A program made the position numbers and the translations under genes. A stretch of 64,000 nt of DNA from Calditrichota bacterium (GTDB lineage: Bacteria; Calditrichota; Calditrichia; RBG-13-44-9; J042), in the NCBI GenBank assembly GCA_013150955.1, contig JAADJD010000038.1:62001-126000 (forward strand), given 5' to 3'. Under the pieces are notes generated by a model. The model was not told the origin of the DNA and searched no databases. It saw only the letters and a program-made list of their open reading frames with translations. Of this stretch, positions 7,419-16,476 are shown piece by piece (positions within the stretch are counted from its first letter, which is position 1; every line of letters starts with the position of its first letter).

Positions 7419-10400
7419 ATGAGACGCATTCCCTGGTATATTTTCTTATTCACCCAGTGGCTCTGGGCACAAACCGAAACCAACGTGGAGGCATTGCGGG
7501 CATTTGCACAGCAAAAGCAGCAAGAATGGCAACAATTGCGTCAGGCAGCTGAAGCGTTTGCGCGTGCCAATGGCATTCCCATCCGCCAGGAATTTCCCGA
7601 CGGGACGGTCATTGAAATTCAAAAACTGGTGGATGGCATCCTTTACGTCTACATCACCCACAACGCCAATGCTGCCGTCACCACCCGTACCGATCGGCTC
7701 TGGCCCGGTGGCAGTCTGGGACTTTCGTTAACTGGAAGTGGCTACACCCAATTGGGAGAATGGGACAGCGGGGCGGTACTGACCAGCCATCAGGAACTCA
7801 GTGGGCGGGTTACCCAGGTGGATGGGGCCACCAGTTTAAGCGACCATGCCACCCACGTGGCCGGCACGATGATCGCCAGCGGGGTAGACGCTCGGGCAAA
7901 AGGCATGGCCTATCAGGCCAATCTCCGGGCATTCGACTGGAACAACGATGAATCCGAAATGGCCAATGAGGCCGCTTCCGGATTGGAAATCTCCAACCAC
8001 AGCTACGGATTCATCACTGGATGGCATTTCGATGGGTTGAATTATCACTGGTACGGGGATGTCAATATCGATCAGAACGAATCGTATTATTTTGGGTTTT
8101 ACGATGCGACAGCCAGAGATTGGGATCAAATTGCTTACGATGCCCCCTATTACTTAATTGTCAAATCCGCCGGAAACGACCGGGACGACACCGCACCGGC
8201 TGCGGGAACAGCCCATACCCATAACGGGAGCGGCTCTTACACGGACACCCATTACGATGACGGCTGGGATAATGGCGGATTCGATGTGCTGCGCTCTGCA
8301 GCGGTTTCCAAGAACGTGCTCACCGTTGGTGCCGTGGGGGACATCAAAGACTATACCGACGCCACCAGCGTGCAGATGTCTTCTTTCAGCGGATGGGGCC
8401 CTACAGATGATGGCCGCATTAAGCCGGACATCAGTGCCAATGGTATCGATCTGTTTTCGTCCATCGCCAGCAGCAACACTGCATACGATACTTATAGTGG
8501 CACCTCCATGGCCACCCCCAATGTGAGCGGGACACTGGCCCTATTACAACAGCATTACAAGAATACTCACGGCGGTTCGGCCATGCGGGCGGCCACCCTG
8601 AAAGCCCTGGTCATTCACACCGCCGATGAAGCCGGCGACTATCCCGGCCCGGATTACTCCTTTGGCTGGGGATTGTTAAACGCCCGGAAGGCCGCCCTGG
8701 TCATTTCGGAAGATCAGTATCAAAATGTGATTGATGAACAGGTTTTGAACAATGGGGGAACCTATTCCCGCACCATCAATGCCACCGGCAATGAACCGTT
8801 AAAAGTAACCATCGTCTGGACGGATCCACCGGGTACCCCACCCGCAGCCGCGTTAGACCCACCGGATACCATGCTGGTAAACGATCTGGATCTGCGCATC
8901 GTGCGCAACAGCACCACCTATTATCCCTGGAAACTGGATCGGAATAATCCTACGGCAGCGGCAACCAACAATTCCGAAAACGATATCGATAATGTGGAGC
9001 AGGTGTACATCGAAAACCCCGCAGCGGGTTCCTACACCATCATCGTGGATCATGACGGTACGCTAACCAACGGATCACAGGCATTTTCCATCATCATCAG
9101 CGGAATCGACGAATTTACCAATCCGCCACAAAACTGTTCTCCCACGCTGATTTCCCCCTCAAACGGAGCAACGAATGTCCCCCTGTCCACCGTCATTGAA
9201 TGGGAAGAAGTCCCCGACGCCACCAGTTACGATCTGTACTTTGGTACCGATGGCGGCGGTACCAGCACCCCCACCAATATCGTAAACGGTCAAACCCAGA
9301 CCTCGAATACCTACGCCCCTGATCTGCAACCCAATACCACCTACTACATTCAGATTATTCCCCGAAACAGCCAGGGAACGAACAGCAGTTGCACCACCAT
9401 CTGGTCGTTTACCACGGAAGGTGCTACGGAAATCACCGCATTTCCCTACACTGAAAATTTCGATAACATGAGCGCCATTGGCACGGGCAACGACTGGGTA
9501 AACGACACCAATGACGATGGAGACTGGTATGTGAACTCGGGGAGCACACCGTCTACCGGCACCGGCCCGGATCAGGATCACACCACCGGGACCGGCAACT
9601 ATGTTTATGTGGAGGCCAGTGCCGGCGATGTGGGGTACCCCCATAAAACGGCGGTATTGCTCACTCCCTATTTCGACTTCAGCACCCAGAACAATCCCAC
9701 CATGGAATTCTGGTACCACATGTACGGTGCCAGCATGGGCAATCTATACGTCGACGTATATGCCAATGGCCAGTGGAATACCAGCGTGTATCAGCTGGAA
9801 GGGCAACAAAGCACCAGCGGAACGGACTGGAAGGTGGCCACCATTAATCTGGCGGACTACAAAGGAGGTAACGTCCAGCGGTTCCGCTTTCGTGGGGTAA
9901 CCGGAAACAGTTTCCAGAGCGACATTGCCATCGATGATGTGACCATCCGTGGAGAAGCCTTTCACACATTCCTGGCCGGTAGTACGGAGAAATACACCTT
10001 CCCCAACACCGGCGCATCGGTGCAGTTTACCGTGGCCAACAGCGGGGACGTAACCCTGGAAACGATTAAATACGATTCGGATCCCGGTGTGGTAGGAACC
10101 CTGCCTTCGGGGGTCATGAACATCTCCCGGGAACGTTACTGGAAAATTACCGCCATTTCGGGAACGGCCGATGGCACCTACAGCCTGAGCCTGGATCTGG
10201 CCGGCATGTCCGGCATCAATGATTATTCCACCCTCTACCTTCTGCGCCGGCCGGACAGTAGCAGTCCCTGGACAACCGTGGGCACCAATAATTACAGCGG
10301 TAGCGGTACGATTGTGGAATGGACGGGAATTACCGGTGGCTTTTCAGAATTTGCCATTGGTGGCGGGGCCGATAATCCACTTCCCGTGCAACTGGCGGCC

Positions 10401-10988
10401 TTCCAGGCCCGCTCCACCACCGAAGGCATTCTGCTCACCTGGCGCACCGAAAGCGAAGTGATGAACCAGGGATTCATCCTGTACCGAAAGTTAGAAAACG
10501 ACACCACCTGGGAAATCCGGGCCGATTACCTGCGGCACCCCGCACTGAAGGGACAGGGAACCACCTCGCGATCGACGGAATACCGCTTCCTGGATACCGA
10601 CGTGCAAAAAGGCAACACCTATCAGTATCAGCTGGCGGATGTGGACTACGAAGGTAAAATCACCCGATTGAAAACGGTGACCATCACGTTTACCGGAGAA
10701 GCCATTCCCGAAACGTTTGTGTTAAAAAATGCCTATCCCAATCCCTTTAATCCCGAAATTCACATCACGTTTGGGTTGCCCGAAAAACGGCATGTTCGGC
10801 TGGACATCTTTGACATCAACGGACGTAAAATCCGAACGTTGATCAATGATACCCGTAAGGCCGGCTGGCATACAGTCACCTGGAACGGGAAAAACGACCG
10901 GGGAATCTCGGTCAGCAGTGGCACCTATATCTTCCGTATCCAGGCGCAGCAGGATGTGGCCAGTCGAAAGATTGTTCTCTTACGATAG
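7419..10988 (+). CDS. Secreted multidomain subtilisin-like serine protease (S8) with sorting domain
   Basis: This 1189-residue exported peptidase has a signal peptide (1-18, cleavage near LWAQ) and an N-terminal pro-region to about 100. The S8 catalytic domain has D116 (EWDSG), H143 (HATHVAGT), oxyanion N253 (SAGN) and nucleophile S363 (GTSMATPNVSG). It is followed by a jelly-roll domain of the kind common in S8A proteases (around LVNDLDLRIV), a fibronectin-III-like domain (about 570-670) and a MAM-like domain (about 675-850). A sorting domain with AYPNPFNPE closes the protein. It probably degrades extracellular protein and is exported by a type IX-like route, like the BNR protein upstream. 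All catalytic residues are present, so it should be active. Dispersed repeats flank the gene on both sides. Confidence 0.92.
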   Translation: MRRIPWYIFLFTQWLWAQTETNVEALRAFAQQKQQEWQQLRQAAEAFARANGIPIRQEFPDGTVIEIQKLVDGILYVYITHNANAAVTTRTDRLWPGGSLGLSLTGSGYTQLGEWDSGAVLTSHQELSGRVTQVDGATSLSDHATHVAGTMIASGVDARAKGMAYQANLRAFDWNNDESEMANEAASGLEISNHSYGFITGWHFDGLNYHWYGDVNIDQNESYYFGFYDATARDWDQIAYDAPYYLIVKSAGNDRDDTAPAAGTAHTHNGSGSYTDTHYDDGWDNGGFDVLRSAAVSKNVLTVGAVGDIKDYTDATSVQMSSFSGWGPTDDGRIKPDISANGIDLFSSIASSNTAYDTYSGTSMATPNVSGTLALLQQHYKNTHGGSAMRAATLKALVIHTADEAGDYPGPDYSFGWGLLNARKAALVISEDQYQNVIDEQVLNNGGTYSRTINATGNEPLKVTIVWTDPPGTPPAAALDPPDTMLVNDLDLRIVRNSTTYYPWKLDRNNPTAAATNNSENDIDNVEQVYIENPAAGSYTIIVDHDGTLTNGSQAFSIIISGIDEFTNPPQNCSPTLISPSNGATNVPLSTVIEWEEVPDATSYDLYFGTDGGGTSTPTNIVNGQTQTSNTYAPDLQPNTTYYIQIIPRNSQGTNSSCTTIWSFTTEGATEITAFPYTENFDNMSAIGTGNDWVNDTNDDGDWYVNSGSTPSTGTGPDQDHTTGTGNYVYVEASAGDVGYPHKTAVLLTPYFDFSTQNNPTMEFWYHMYGASMGNLYVDVYANGQWNTSVYQLEGQQSTSGTDWKVATINLADYKGGNVQRFRFRGVTGNSFQSDIAIDDVTIRGEAFHTFLAGSTEKYTFPNTGASVQFTVANSGDVTLETIKYDSDPGVVGTLPSGVMNISRERYWKITAISGTADGTYSLSLDLAGMSGINDYSTLYLLRRPDSSSPWTTVGTNNYSGSGTIVEWTGITGGFSEFAIGGGADNPLPVQLAAFQARSTTEGILLTWRTESEVMNQGFILYRKLENDTTWEIRADYLRHPALKGQGTTSRSTEYRFLDTDVQKGNTYQYQLADVDYEGKITRLKTVTITFTGEAIPETFVLKNAYPNPFNPEIHITFGLPEKRHVRLDIFDINGRKIRTLINDTRKAGWHTVTWNGKNDRGISVSSGTYIFRIQAQQDVASRKIVLLR

Positions 10989-11112
10989 GAGAATCACCAG
11001 TGGCGCGAATCCACCGGTCTCCATATCGAATGGCCCTGATGCGCCTCAAGGATGCGTGAAACTGTGGAACCTTTTTTCATCCGGATAGGATCCATCGTAG
11101 GTTATTATTTTT

Positions 11113-11280
11113 ATCCCAGATTATGCAATAGCCTACGAATTACACGAATTAAAACGAATAATAACAATAAAATACATTAGTTGTATCTGAATAAAAAATA
11201 TTTTCGAGGATTATTCGCGATTTTGTTGATATTTTTTGGATTCATTCGTGTGATTCGTGGTTTGATGCATTATTTGGGTT
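11113..11280 (-). repeat. Dispersed ~165-bp repeat, copy 3 (orientation B)
   Basis: Full copy from ATCCCAGATTATGCAATAGC to GTGGTTTGATGCATTATTTG. It is the reverse complement arrangement of copies 1 and 2. It lies between the subtilase and DCC genes. Confidence 0.8.
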
Positions 11281-11360
11281 TATTCGTGGAAATTCTGGAT
11301 ATTTGTGGATGAATGCAAAATCGAAAAGGAAGGCAGCCCATAACCAGGAGTCAGTGAGCC

Positions 11361-11774
11361 ATGGCCTCACCCTATATCGTCGTATTTGATGGCTGCTGCA
11401 ATCTGTGTGAGGGATGGGTACAGTTTGTCATCCGCCGGGATACGAAGAGGATTTTCCAATTTGTTCCCGCGCAATCCCCTGAAGGGGAAGCCCTATTACA
11501 GCGGTGCGGTATTCCCCCCGATCGGCTGGAAACCCTGATCCTTTTGAAACATCAACAACTCTTCACCCGGAGCGATGCAGTGCTGGAAATACTTCGTCAT
11601 CTGAAAGGAAGATGGAAATGGCTGTTCTGGTTAAAGATCATTCCCCGCCCCTTTCGGGACTGGATATACAAATGCATTTCCCGCCATCGTTACCGCTGGT
11701 TTGGACGGAAGGTCGATTGCGCGATTCCCCGGGGCAACCGGCCCGACCACTTTCCCCTTCCTCCCTATGCTTAA
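11361..11774 (+). CDS. DCC-family (DUF393) thiol-disulfide oxidoreductase-like protein
   Basis: This 137-residue protein carries the signature of the DCC family near its N-terminus (VVFDGCCNLC, residues 7-16), where D-G-x-C-x-x-C is a thioredoxin-like redox motif. Length and the basic C-terminal half match the family. No signal peptide is seen. The physiological partner is unknown. The ATG at 11361 has AGGAG upstream at a suitable distance. The TAA stop (11772-11774) runs straight into the dispersed repeat, and another copy lies 81 bp before the start, so the gene is bracketed by repeats. Confidence 0.85.
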   Translation: MASPYIVVFDGCCNLCEGWVQFVIRRDTKRIFQFVPAQSPEGEALLQRCGIPPDRLETLILLKHQQLFTRSDAVLEILRHLKGRWKWLFWLKIIPRPFRDWIYKCISRHRYRWFGRKVDCAIPRGNRPDHFPLPPYA

Positions 11775-11854
11775 ACCCAAATAAGGCATGAAACCGCGAA
11801 CCACACGACTAAACCCCAAACACATTCTCATCCAGATATCATCAAATGGAATTT
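11774..11854 (+). repeat. Half copy of the dispersed repeat starting at a stop codon
   Basis: The left-end module (ACCCAAATAAGGCATGAAAC then CGCGAACCACACG) begins on the last base of the DCC gene stop codon and breaks off after CATCCAGATATCATCAAATG. Confidence 0.65.
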
Positions 11855-12023
11855 ATCCCAGATTATGCAATAGCTTACGAATGCCACGAATTAACACAAA
11901 TAAAACCAATAAAATATATTGGATTGTGTCTGGATGAAAATGTGATCCAGGGTTTATTCGCGATTTTGAAGATATTTTTTGGTTTCATTCGCGTGATTCG
12001 CGGTTTATTGCATAATTTGGGTT
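11855..12023 (-). repeat. Dispersed ~165-bp repeat, copy 4 (orientation B)
   Basis: Complete copy from ATCCCAGATTATGCAATAGC to CGCGGTTTATTGCATAATTT then GGGTT, nested between two half copies. Confidence 0.8.
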
Positions 12024-12080
12024 TATTATTTTCGTTCGTGTTTATTCGTGTCATTCGTAGGATAGTGCATCATCCGGGTT
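12024..12080 (+). repeat. Half copy of the dispersed repeat abutting the porin stop codon
   Basis: The right-end module (TTATTCGTGTCATTCGTAGG then ATAGTGCATCATCCGGGTT) ends inside the TAA stop of the minus-strand porin gene (12079-12081). Confidence 0.65.
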
Positions 12081-13164
12081 AAAAATTCACCGTAAACTGG
12101 CTGCGAATCAGAAAAACGGCTTCCAGCCGCTCATCCACAGGTTTCTCGTATTCCAGATTCATCTGGAAACGGGTTTGTTTTCCAAAATACACCGCCGGCC
12201 CCGCACGGAAGACCATCATCTCCACGTAACCGCTACCGGCATCGGGCTGGATGTAAGTTCCACCCCCGGCAAGTTCAACGGCATCCAGTCCGGCCAGCGC
12301 TTCCAGGGGAGCCGCCAGTTTTCGCTTCCAGCGGGCCGTTAAATCCATCAGCAGGAAGGTATCATCCTCCGGCGTGCCCAGGTAGGAGGCGCTCACCCGG
12401 CCGAAAACCAGCCCACCTTCCACATCCAGTCCCGCGGGCAGGTACAGCCCAAAATCCGGAGCCACCGCAGAGATGGTACCCCGATTATCCTGCTCCCCCG
12501 CAATGCGATAACCCACCTGATTTACCATGGCCGAGAGACCCACCTCAACCACCTTACCGACCGGCAAATTCACGCGGGCGGTGAGGAGCTTTCCGTTATT
12601 GACAAAATCGTCCTTTTTGCGACCGGCATCCTCCCGAACCCCGGCACCGGAACCATTGGAGTAATTCACTACAATGGTGGCCCCATTGCCAAAGGTTCGC
12701 CCGATTTCTATCCCGATCTGACGGGCAGAGAGCTGGTAATCACTTAAAAACTCGGCAACCAGACTCCGCTCCACCAGCAGTAATTTGCTGGATGATCGCA
12801 ATTCTTCTCGCCAGACGGGGACTTTAAATTGTCCCAACCGAAAGTACCCCTGTTCCCCCAGCTTTAACCGGGCTTCCAGATCCAGCACAGATGGGGACTT
12901 ATCGCGAACCGAAATTTGTAGCCTGGCCGAAACCCAATCGGTCAGCTTGGCCTTAACCCACAGGCGTCCCCGGCGCATCCGAAATCCGTTGTTGGTCGCC
13001 TCATCACCAGAAGTTATATTGGTATTGTACAGGTGTTGCAGCTGAACGCGACCACCCAATTGCCAGCTGCGCGAATCCTTTAAACGAAGCGACTGGCCAT
13101 AACCACCAATCGCCAGCACAAACACCAGCATTCCGGAAACCAGTAATCCCATTCTTCCTGCCAT
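12079..13164 (-). CDS. OprP/OprO-like outer-membrane porin
   Basis: This 361-residue outer-membrane beta-barrel has a signal peptide ending near GYGQ (about residue 24), a pattern of alternating amphipathic strands and a C-terminal phenylalanine (FTVNF), the usual signal for barrel assembly. The segment GFRMRRGRLWVKAKL and the following LRLGQFKVP-like strand (here YFRLGQFKVPV) are typical of the phosphate-selective porin O/P family. Substrate selectivity cannot be predicted. A good ribosome-binding site (AGGAGG) lies eight bases before the ATG, and 109 bp separate it from lptB, so it may have its own promoter. Its stop codon coincides with a repeat end. Confidence 0.78.
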   Translation of the reverse strand: MAGRMGLLVSGMLVFVLAIGGYGQSLRLKDSRSWQLGGRVQLQHLYNTNITSGDEATNNGFRMRRGRLWVKAKLTDWVSARLQISVRDKSPSVLDLEARLKLGEQGYFRLGQFKVPVWREELRSSSKLLLVERSLVAEFLSDYQLSARQIGIEIGRTFGNGATIVVNYSNGSGAGVREDAGRKKDDFVNNGKLLTARVNLPVGKVVEVGLSAMVNQVGYRIAGEQDNRGTISAVAPDFGLYLPAGLDVEGGLVFGRVSASYLGTPEDDTFLLMDLTARWKRKLAAPLEALAGLDAVELAGGGTYIQPDAGSGYVEMMVFRAGPAVYFGKQTRFQMNLEYEKPVDERLEAVFLIRSQFTVNF

Positions 13165-13273
13165 AAACCAGACCTCCTGTATGCATTCTAACCATTTCTA
13201 CTGTAATGCAAATTCATTATAAAAGTTACGCCGATTTGTCCCTCCTTCATCCATCCATCCAAATCCACACGCC

Positions 13274-14008
13274 TTATCGATACAGCCGGAATTTATCCCC
13301 CAGATACAACTTTCTGGCTTCGGGATCATTCGCCAGAAATTCGCTGTCACCTTCTTTCAGGATTTTCCCTTCATAAAGCAGGTAGGCGTGATCGGTAATG
13401 GATAGGGTTTCGTGAACGTTGTGATCGGTAATCAACACGCCGATGTTTTTATCCTTTAATCGCACCACGATGTTTTGAATATCTTCCACCGCAATGGGAT
13501 CCACCCCGGCGAACGGTTCGTCCAGCAGAATGAATTTGGGATTGGTCACCAGCGTGCGCGCAATTTCCGTCCGTCGCCGCTCGCCACCGGAAAGATTGTA
13601 TCCCTTGCTCCGGGCAATGTGGGCAATACCCAGTTCCTCCATCAGTTCCCGGGCTCGCTTTTGCCGCACCTCGCGGGGATATTTCAACGCTTCCATGATG
13701 GCCAGTAAATTTTCCTCTACCGTCAGCTTGCGAAAAATCGAAGGTTCCTGCGGCAGGTAAGCAATGCCCAGACGGGCCCGCCTGTACATGGGGAGCGGTG
13801 TCAGATCCCGATCATCCAGAAAAATGCGCCCTTCATTGGGACGAATGAAGCCGGTAATCATGTAAAATGTGGTGGTTTTTCCCGCACCGTTCGGCCCCAG
13901 CAGTCCCACAATCTCCCCCTGACGAACCTGCAGGGACACCCGGTTGACCACTGTTCGCTTACCATAAATCTTCACCAGATCCTGTGCTTTTAAAACAGAA
14001 CGTTCCAT
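13274..14008 (-). CDS. lptB: LPS export ABC transporter ATP-binding protein LptB
   Basis: This 244-residue ABC ATPase shows Walker A (GPNGAGKTT, 38-46), Q-loop (YLPQEPSIF), the signature [13 protein letters not shown], Walker B ([13 protein letters not shown]) and the switch histidine (ITDHNVHET). [13 protein letters not shown] and [11 protein letters not shown] are characteristic of LptB, which powers lipopolysaccharide extraction from the inner membrane with LptF/G. LptFG are not in this window. It lies 18 bp after the lptA-like gene and near lptC, an arrangement conserved in many Gram-negative bacteria. Confidence 0.95.
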   Translation of the reverse strand: MERSVLKAQDLVKIYGKRTVVNRVSLQVRQGEIVGLLGPNGAGKTTTFYMITGFIRPNEGRIFLDDRDLTPLPMYRRARLGIAYLPQEPSIFRKLTVEENLLAIMEALKYPREVRQKRARELMEELGIAHIARSKGYNLSGGERRRTEIARTLVTNPKFILLDEPFAGVDPIAVEDIQNIVVRLKDKNIGVLITDHNVHETLSITDHAYLLYEGKILKEGDSEFLANDPEARKLYLGDKFRLYR

Positions 14009-14026
14009 GCGCTTTTACATTCCCCT

Positions 14027-15109
14027 TTACGGTTCGATGGTTCCCTGATAGTTTGCAGGATAAAAAGTTCCCTGGGCGCCGCCCTTTACGGCAATGCTAT
14101 CCAGTTCTCCGGATTTAAAAAACACCCGGATGGTATCCGCGGTGGCGGTGTTCACTCCCTGATCCCTGCCATCCTCCAGAATGTAATACACACTCCTTGC
14201 CTGGCGAATGGCTGCCAGGGAGCTCAATTTTCCGTCGGTCAGGTAAACGGTAATCTCATCGCCTTCCAGTCGATTTTCCTTTCCCAGAAGGCTATCCACC
14301 ACCGATATGGCCCGCGCCTGATCCTGCACAATGATGCGCTGCAATTGCATGTTTTGCATTTCCAGGATCATCCGCTTACCGCTCATGAAATTTTCTTCCT
14401 GCCGGGCACGGGGACGCCGTTCCAGCACTGCCCGTTCCTCGTCCAGCAAATAAACGGCAGAGTCACAACGGGCCACCAGGGCCTGTCGCATGATGCGTAC
14501 CGAGTCCCGCGCAATGGCCTTTCGAACCGGGCGAAAATGGTATTCCAGCCGACGCGCATAAATGTGGAGGGTATCGGTTCCGGTGGTATCGATTTGCCAC
14601 AGGTGCGCCTGCCGTTGAACATACGCACGATCCTCCTGTGGGAGGTACTCGCCTTCTCTGGCGGTAATATACACCCGCTGCTGGGCATCGTGCAGCAACA
14701 CATTTCCCCGTACCAGCGCCTGATCGGTATCGTAATCGTATTCCAGATAATCGGTAAAAAGCTCCTGATCCGGCCGCTGAAGGTGCACCCTTCCCTCAGC
14801 GATCGCAATGCGGGTTTCCTCGTAATAGGTGATGCGTCGGGCGGTAAGCGATTCTTTTCCTCGCAGGATTTTCACGTTGCCCTCAAAAATCAACCGGGCG
14901 GCCTGAGGATCGTAGATGGCCTGATCGCAAAAAATATCGATGGTGTCCTGCCGGATGTGCACGTTCCCTTCCAGGATTTTCAACGATACACCATCCCGAA
15001 CCTCCCCTCTGGAAACATCGGCATGCACCAGTTCCACCCGCGATTGCGCCGTTGCTTCGAACAGCGCCATTACGGTGATTAGAATTCCCCATCCAAGGAA
15101 GCGTATCAT
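14027..15109 (-). CDS. lptA: LptA/OstA-like periplasmic LPS transport protein
   Basis: This 360-residue exported protein (signal peptide ending near EATAQ) contains repeated OstA/LptA beta-jelly-roll strands. Examples are LKILEGNVHIRQD, LIFEGNVKILRGKE and EGRVHLQRPDQELF, with LVRGNVLLHDAQQ further on. LptA bridges the periplasm between LptC and LptD. At twice the length of E. coli LptA, this version probably has two stacked OstA modules, a form common in the FCB group. The first ATG is at 15109; a TTG codon precedes it in frame. It sits directly before lptB and downstream of lptC and the DUF4920 gene. Confidence 0.82.
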   Translation of the reverse strand: MIRFLGWGILITVMALFEATAQSRVELVHADVSRGEVRDGVSLKILEGNVHIRQDTIDIFCDQAIYDPQAARLIFEGNVKILRGKESLTARRITYYEETRIAIAEGRVHLQRPDQELFTDYLEYDYDTDQALVRGNVLLHDAQQRVYITAREGEYLPQEDRAYVQRQAHLWQIDTTGTDTLHIYARRLEYHFRPVRKAIARDSVRIMRQALVARCDSAVYLLDEERAVLERRPRARQEENFMSGKRMILEMQNMQLQRIIVQDQARAISVVDSLLGKENRLEGDEITVYLTDGKLSSLAAIRQARSVYYILEDGRDQGVNTATADTIRVFFKSGELDSIAVKGGAQGTFYPANYQGTIEP

Positions 15110-15213
15110 CAATGAACATTCGCTTTTGATTTTAAATCATAAAGATGGGGCAAATTCGGAAGATAATCAAACATTTTCAAAGAAAAATGAGGTGGTGGGT
15201 ATTTGCCAGAAAA

Positions 15214-15247
15214 GCCGGGCGATCGTTTTTGCAACGCACCGCCCGGC
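15214..15247 (-). terminator. Possible terminator after the DUF4920 gene
   Basis: An 8-bp GC-only stem (GCCGGGCG / CGCCCGGC) with an 18-nt loop is followed on the minus strand by CTTTTCTGG. It lies 14 bp after the DUF4920 stop codon. The long loop and short T run make it a weak terminator that may only attenuate transcription into lptA. Confidence 0.4.
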
Positions 15248-15260
15248 CAGATCCAGCCAT

Positions 15261-15725
15261 TCATTCGATGACAATTCCCAGTCCCTTAATGCGATAAATG
15301 GTCATCGGCCCGGTCACTGTGGAGGGATCGAACGGTTCACCATGTTCCTTTGCGTGATGCTCCTTGTATTTGATGGCCTCTTCCCGGGTATATTCCAGTT
15401 TCTCCACCTCGCCTTCCACCAGGGCCACCCGGCCTTTCGACTCCTGCGGAAACACAATCTCGCCATCCTTTACCTTCACCCGAATTTTCTCGGCATCCGT
15501 TTTTCCCACAAGATCGATCCAGCATCCCATGCGGTCGCAGACACCCACAATCTTGCCCTTCACCAGCACCTTTTTTCCCACAAAGGCCTCGGGATTGGCC
15601 AGAATGTTACCGATGGCCACCGTGTCGGTTAAGGTGATTTCTTTCCCCAATTTCAAAGGTTCATCGGCAAAAGAGATTGCCACCCATAAGATCATTACCA
15701 GGAAACCCTGCAATACACCCTTCAT
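15261..15725 (-). CDS. DUF4920 domain exported protein
   Basis: This 154-residue protein has a signal peptide (MKGVLQGFLVMILWVAISFA) followed by one DUF4920-type domain. That domain is an OB-fold-like unit recognisable by GKKVLVKGKIVGVC and RMGCWIDL, ending in a hydrophobic strand (YRIKGLGIVIE). The two cysteines (VCDRMGCW) are a family hallmark and might bind a metal or form a disulfide. Function is unknown. AGGAGG lies seven bases before the ATG at 15725; a GTG directly precedes it. It sits between lptC and lptA, which suggests a periplasmic role near LPS export, but only by position. Confidence 0.75.
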   Translation of the reverse strand: MKGVLQGFLVMILWVAISFADEPLKLGKEITLTDTVAIGNILANPEAFVGKKVLVKGKIVGVCDRMGCWIDLVGKTDAEKIRVKVKDGEIVFPQESKGRVALVEGEVEKLEYTREEAIKYKEHHAKEHGEPFDPSTVTGPMTIYRIKGLGIVIE

Positions 15726-15838
15726 CACTCATCCTCCTGTGTTTTGGGATTGACTTAAGGGAACGTCTCAAAGATCGGTACGTGATGTTTCATGCCTGGT
15801 CAAACTTAATGCCGGAAAGGAATCCAGGGGAGAACTTT

Positions 15839-16423
15839 TTAATTTTTTTCTTCCGTAGATTTTCTCAACGGCACCGCCCGTCGTGAATAACCCCGGGGAT
15901 TACGAATTTCGTAACGATTCAGATCGGGATCGGAGATAAACGAATCGCCTTCGATGGTATCGGTCTGGGTAGTAAAAATGACCGGCACATCGCTGATGAT
16001 TTTCTGCCGGCGATTATCCCAGCGCAGTTCTTCCGTTTGCAGCACCACACCACTGTCGGAGACCACCACCACATTCCCCCGGGCCAGCAAATCGTTGGTG
16101 CGATTGAATACCACTCCTTCTCTGGCGGTCAACACGGAGTTGTGATTGCCCTCCCGATCATAAAAATCCACGTGGATGCTATCCTTCAGCACGGTTTGCT
16201 GTTTCTTTTTATAATAGGCAATGTAGCCGGCCCATACCTCTGCCACCTTCCGGCCATCCCGGGTAATGACGATGGTGGATTCCCAGCTTTCCTGATCGGG
16301 ATATTCCTGCTCAGCCGCCGGTGTGGTGGGTGGGGCCTCTTCCTCACTGGAACATCCCACCAGAGCCATGAGCATCCCTCCCAGCAGGACGATTCCCAGA
16401 ATTTTCCAGTTAAAACGGTTCAT
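15839..16423 (-). CDS. lptC: LptC-family lipoprotein (LPS export)
   Basis: This is a lipoprotein of about 194 residues: MNRFNWKILGIVLLGG leads to a lipobox ending LVGC, with C24 as the acylation site. An LptC/OstA-like domain follows, with strands such as LTAREGVVFNRTNDLLARGN and VVFNR-type turns. LptC normally anchors LptA to the LptBFG complex. The Bacteroidota/Calditrichota-type proteins are lipoproteins instead of single-span membrane proteins, as here. I chose ATG 16423 because it gives a normal lipoprotein signal. An upstream GTG at 16468, with AAGGA before it, would add 15 residues. It begins shortly after the mnmA stop, suggesting co-transcription. Confidence 0.8.
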   Translation of the reverse strand: MNRFNWKILGIVLLGGMLMALVGCSSEEEAPPTTPAAEQEYPDQESWESTIVITRDGRKVAEVWAGYIAYYKKKQQTVLKDSIHVDFYDREGNHNSVLTAREGVVFNRTNDLLARGNVVVVSDSGVVLQTEELRWDNRRQKIISDVPVIFTTQTDTIEGDSFISDPDLNRYEIRNPRGYSRRAVPLRKSTEEKN

Positions 16424-16476
16424 GATGTTTAAACTATACGGAACGGTTTCCTTTTTTGATCCACCCACTTATCCTT

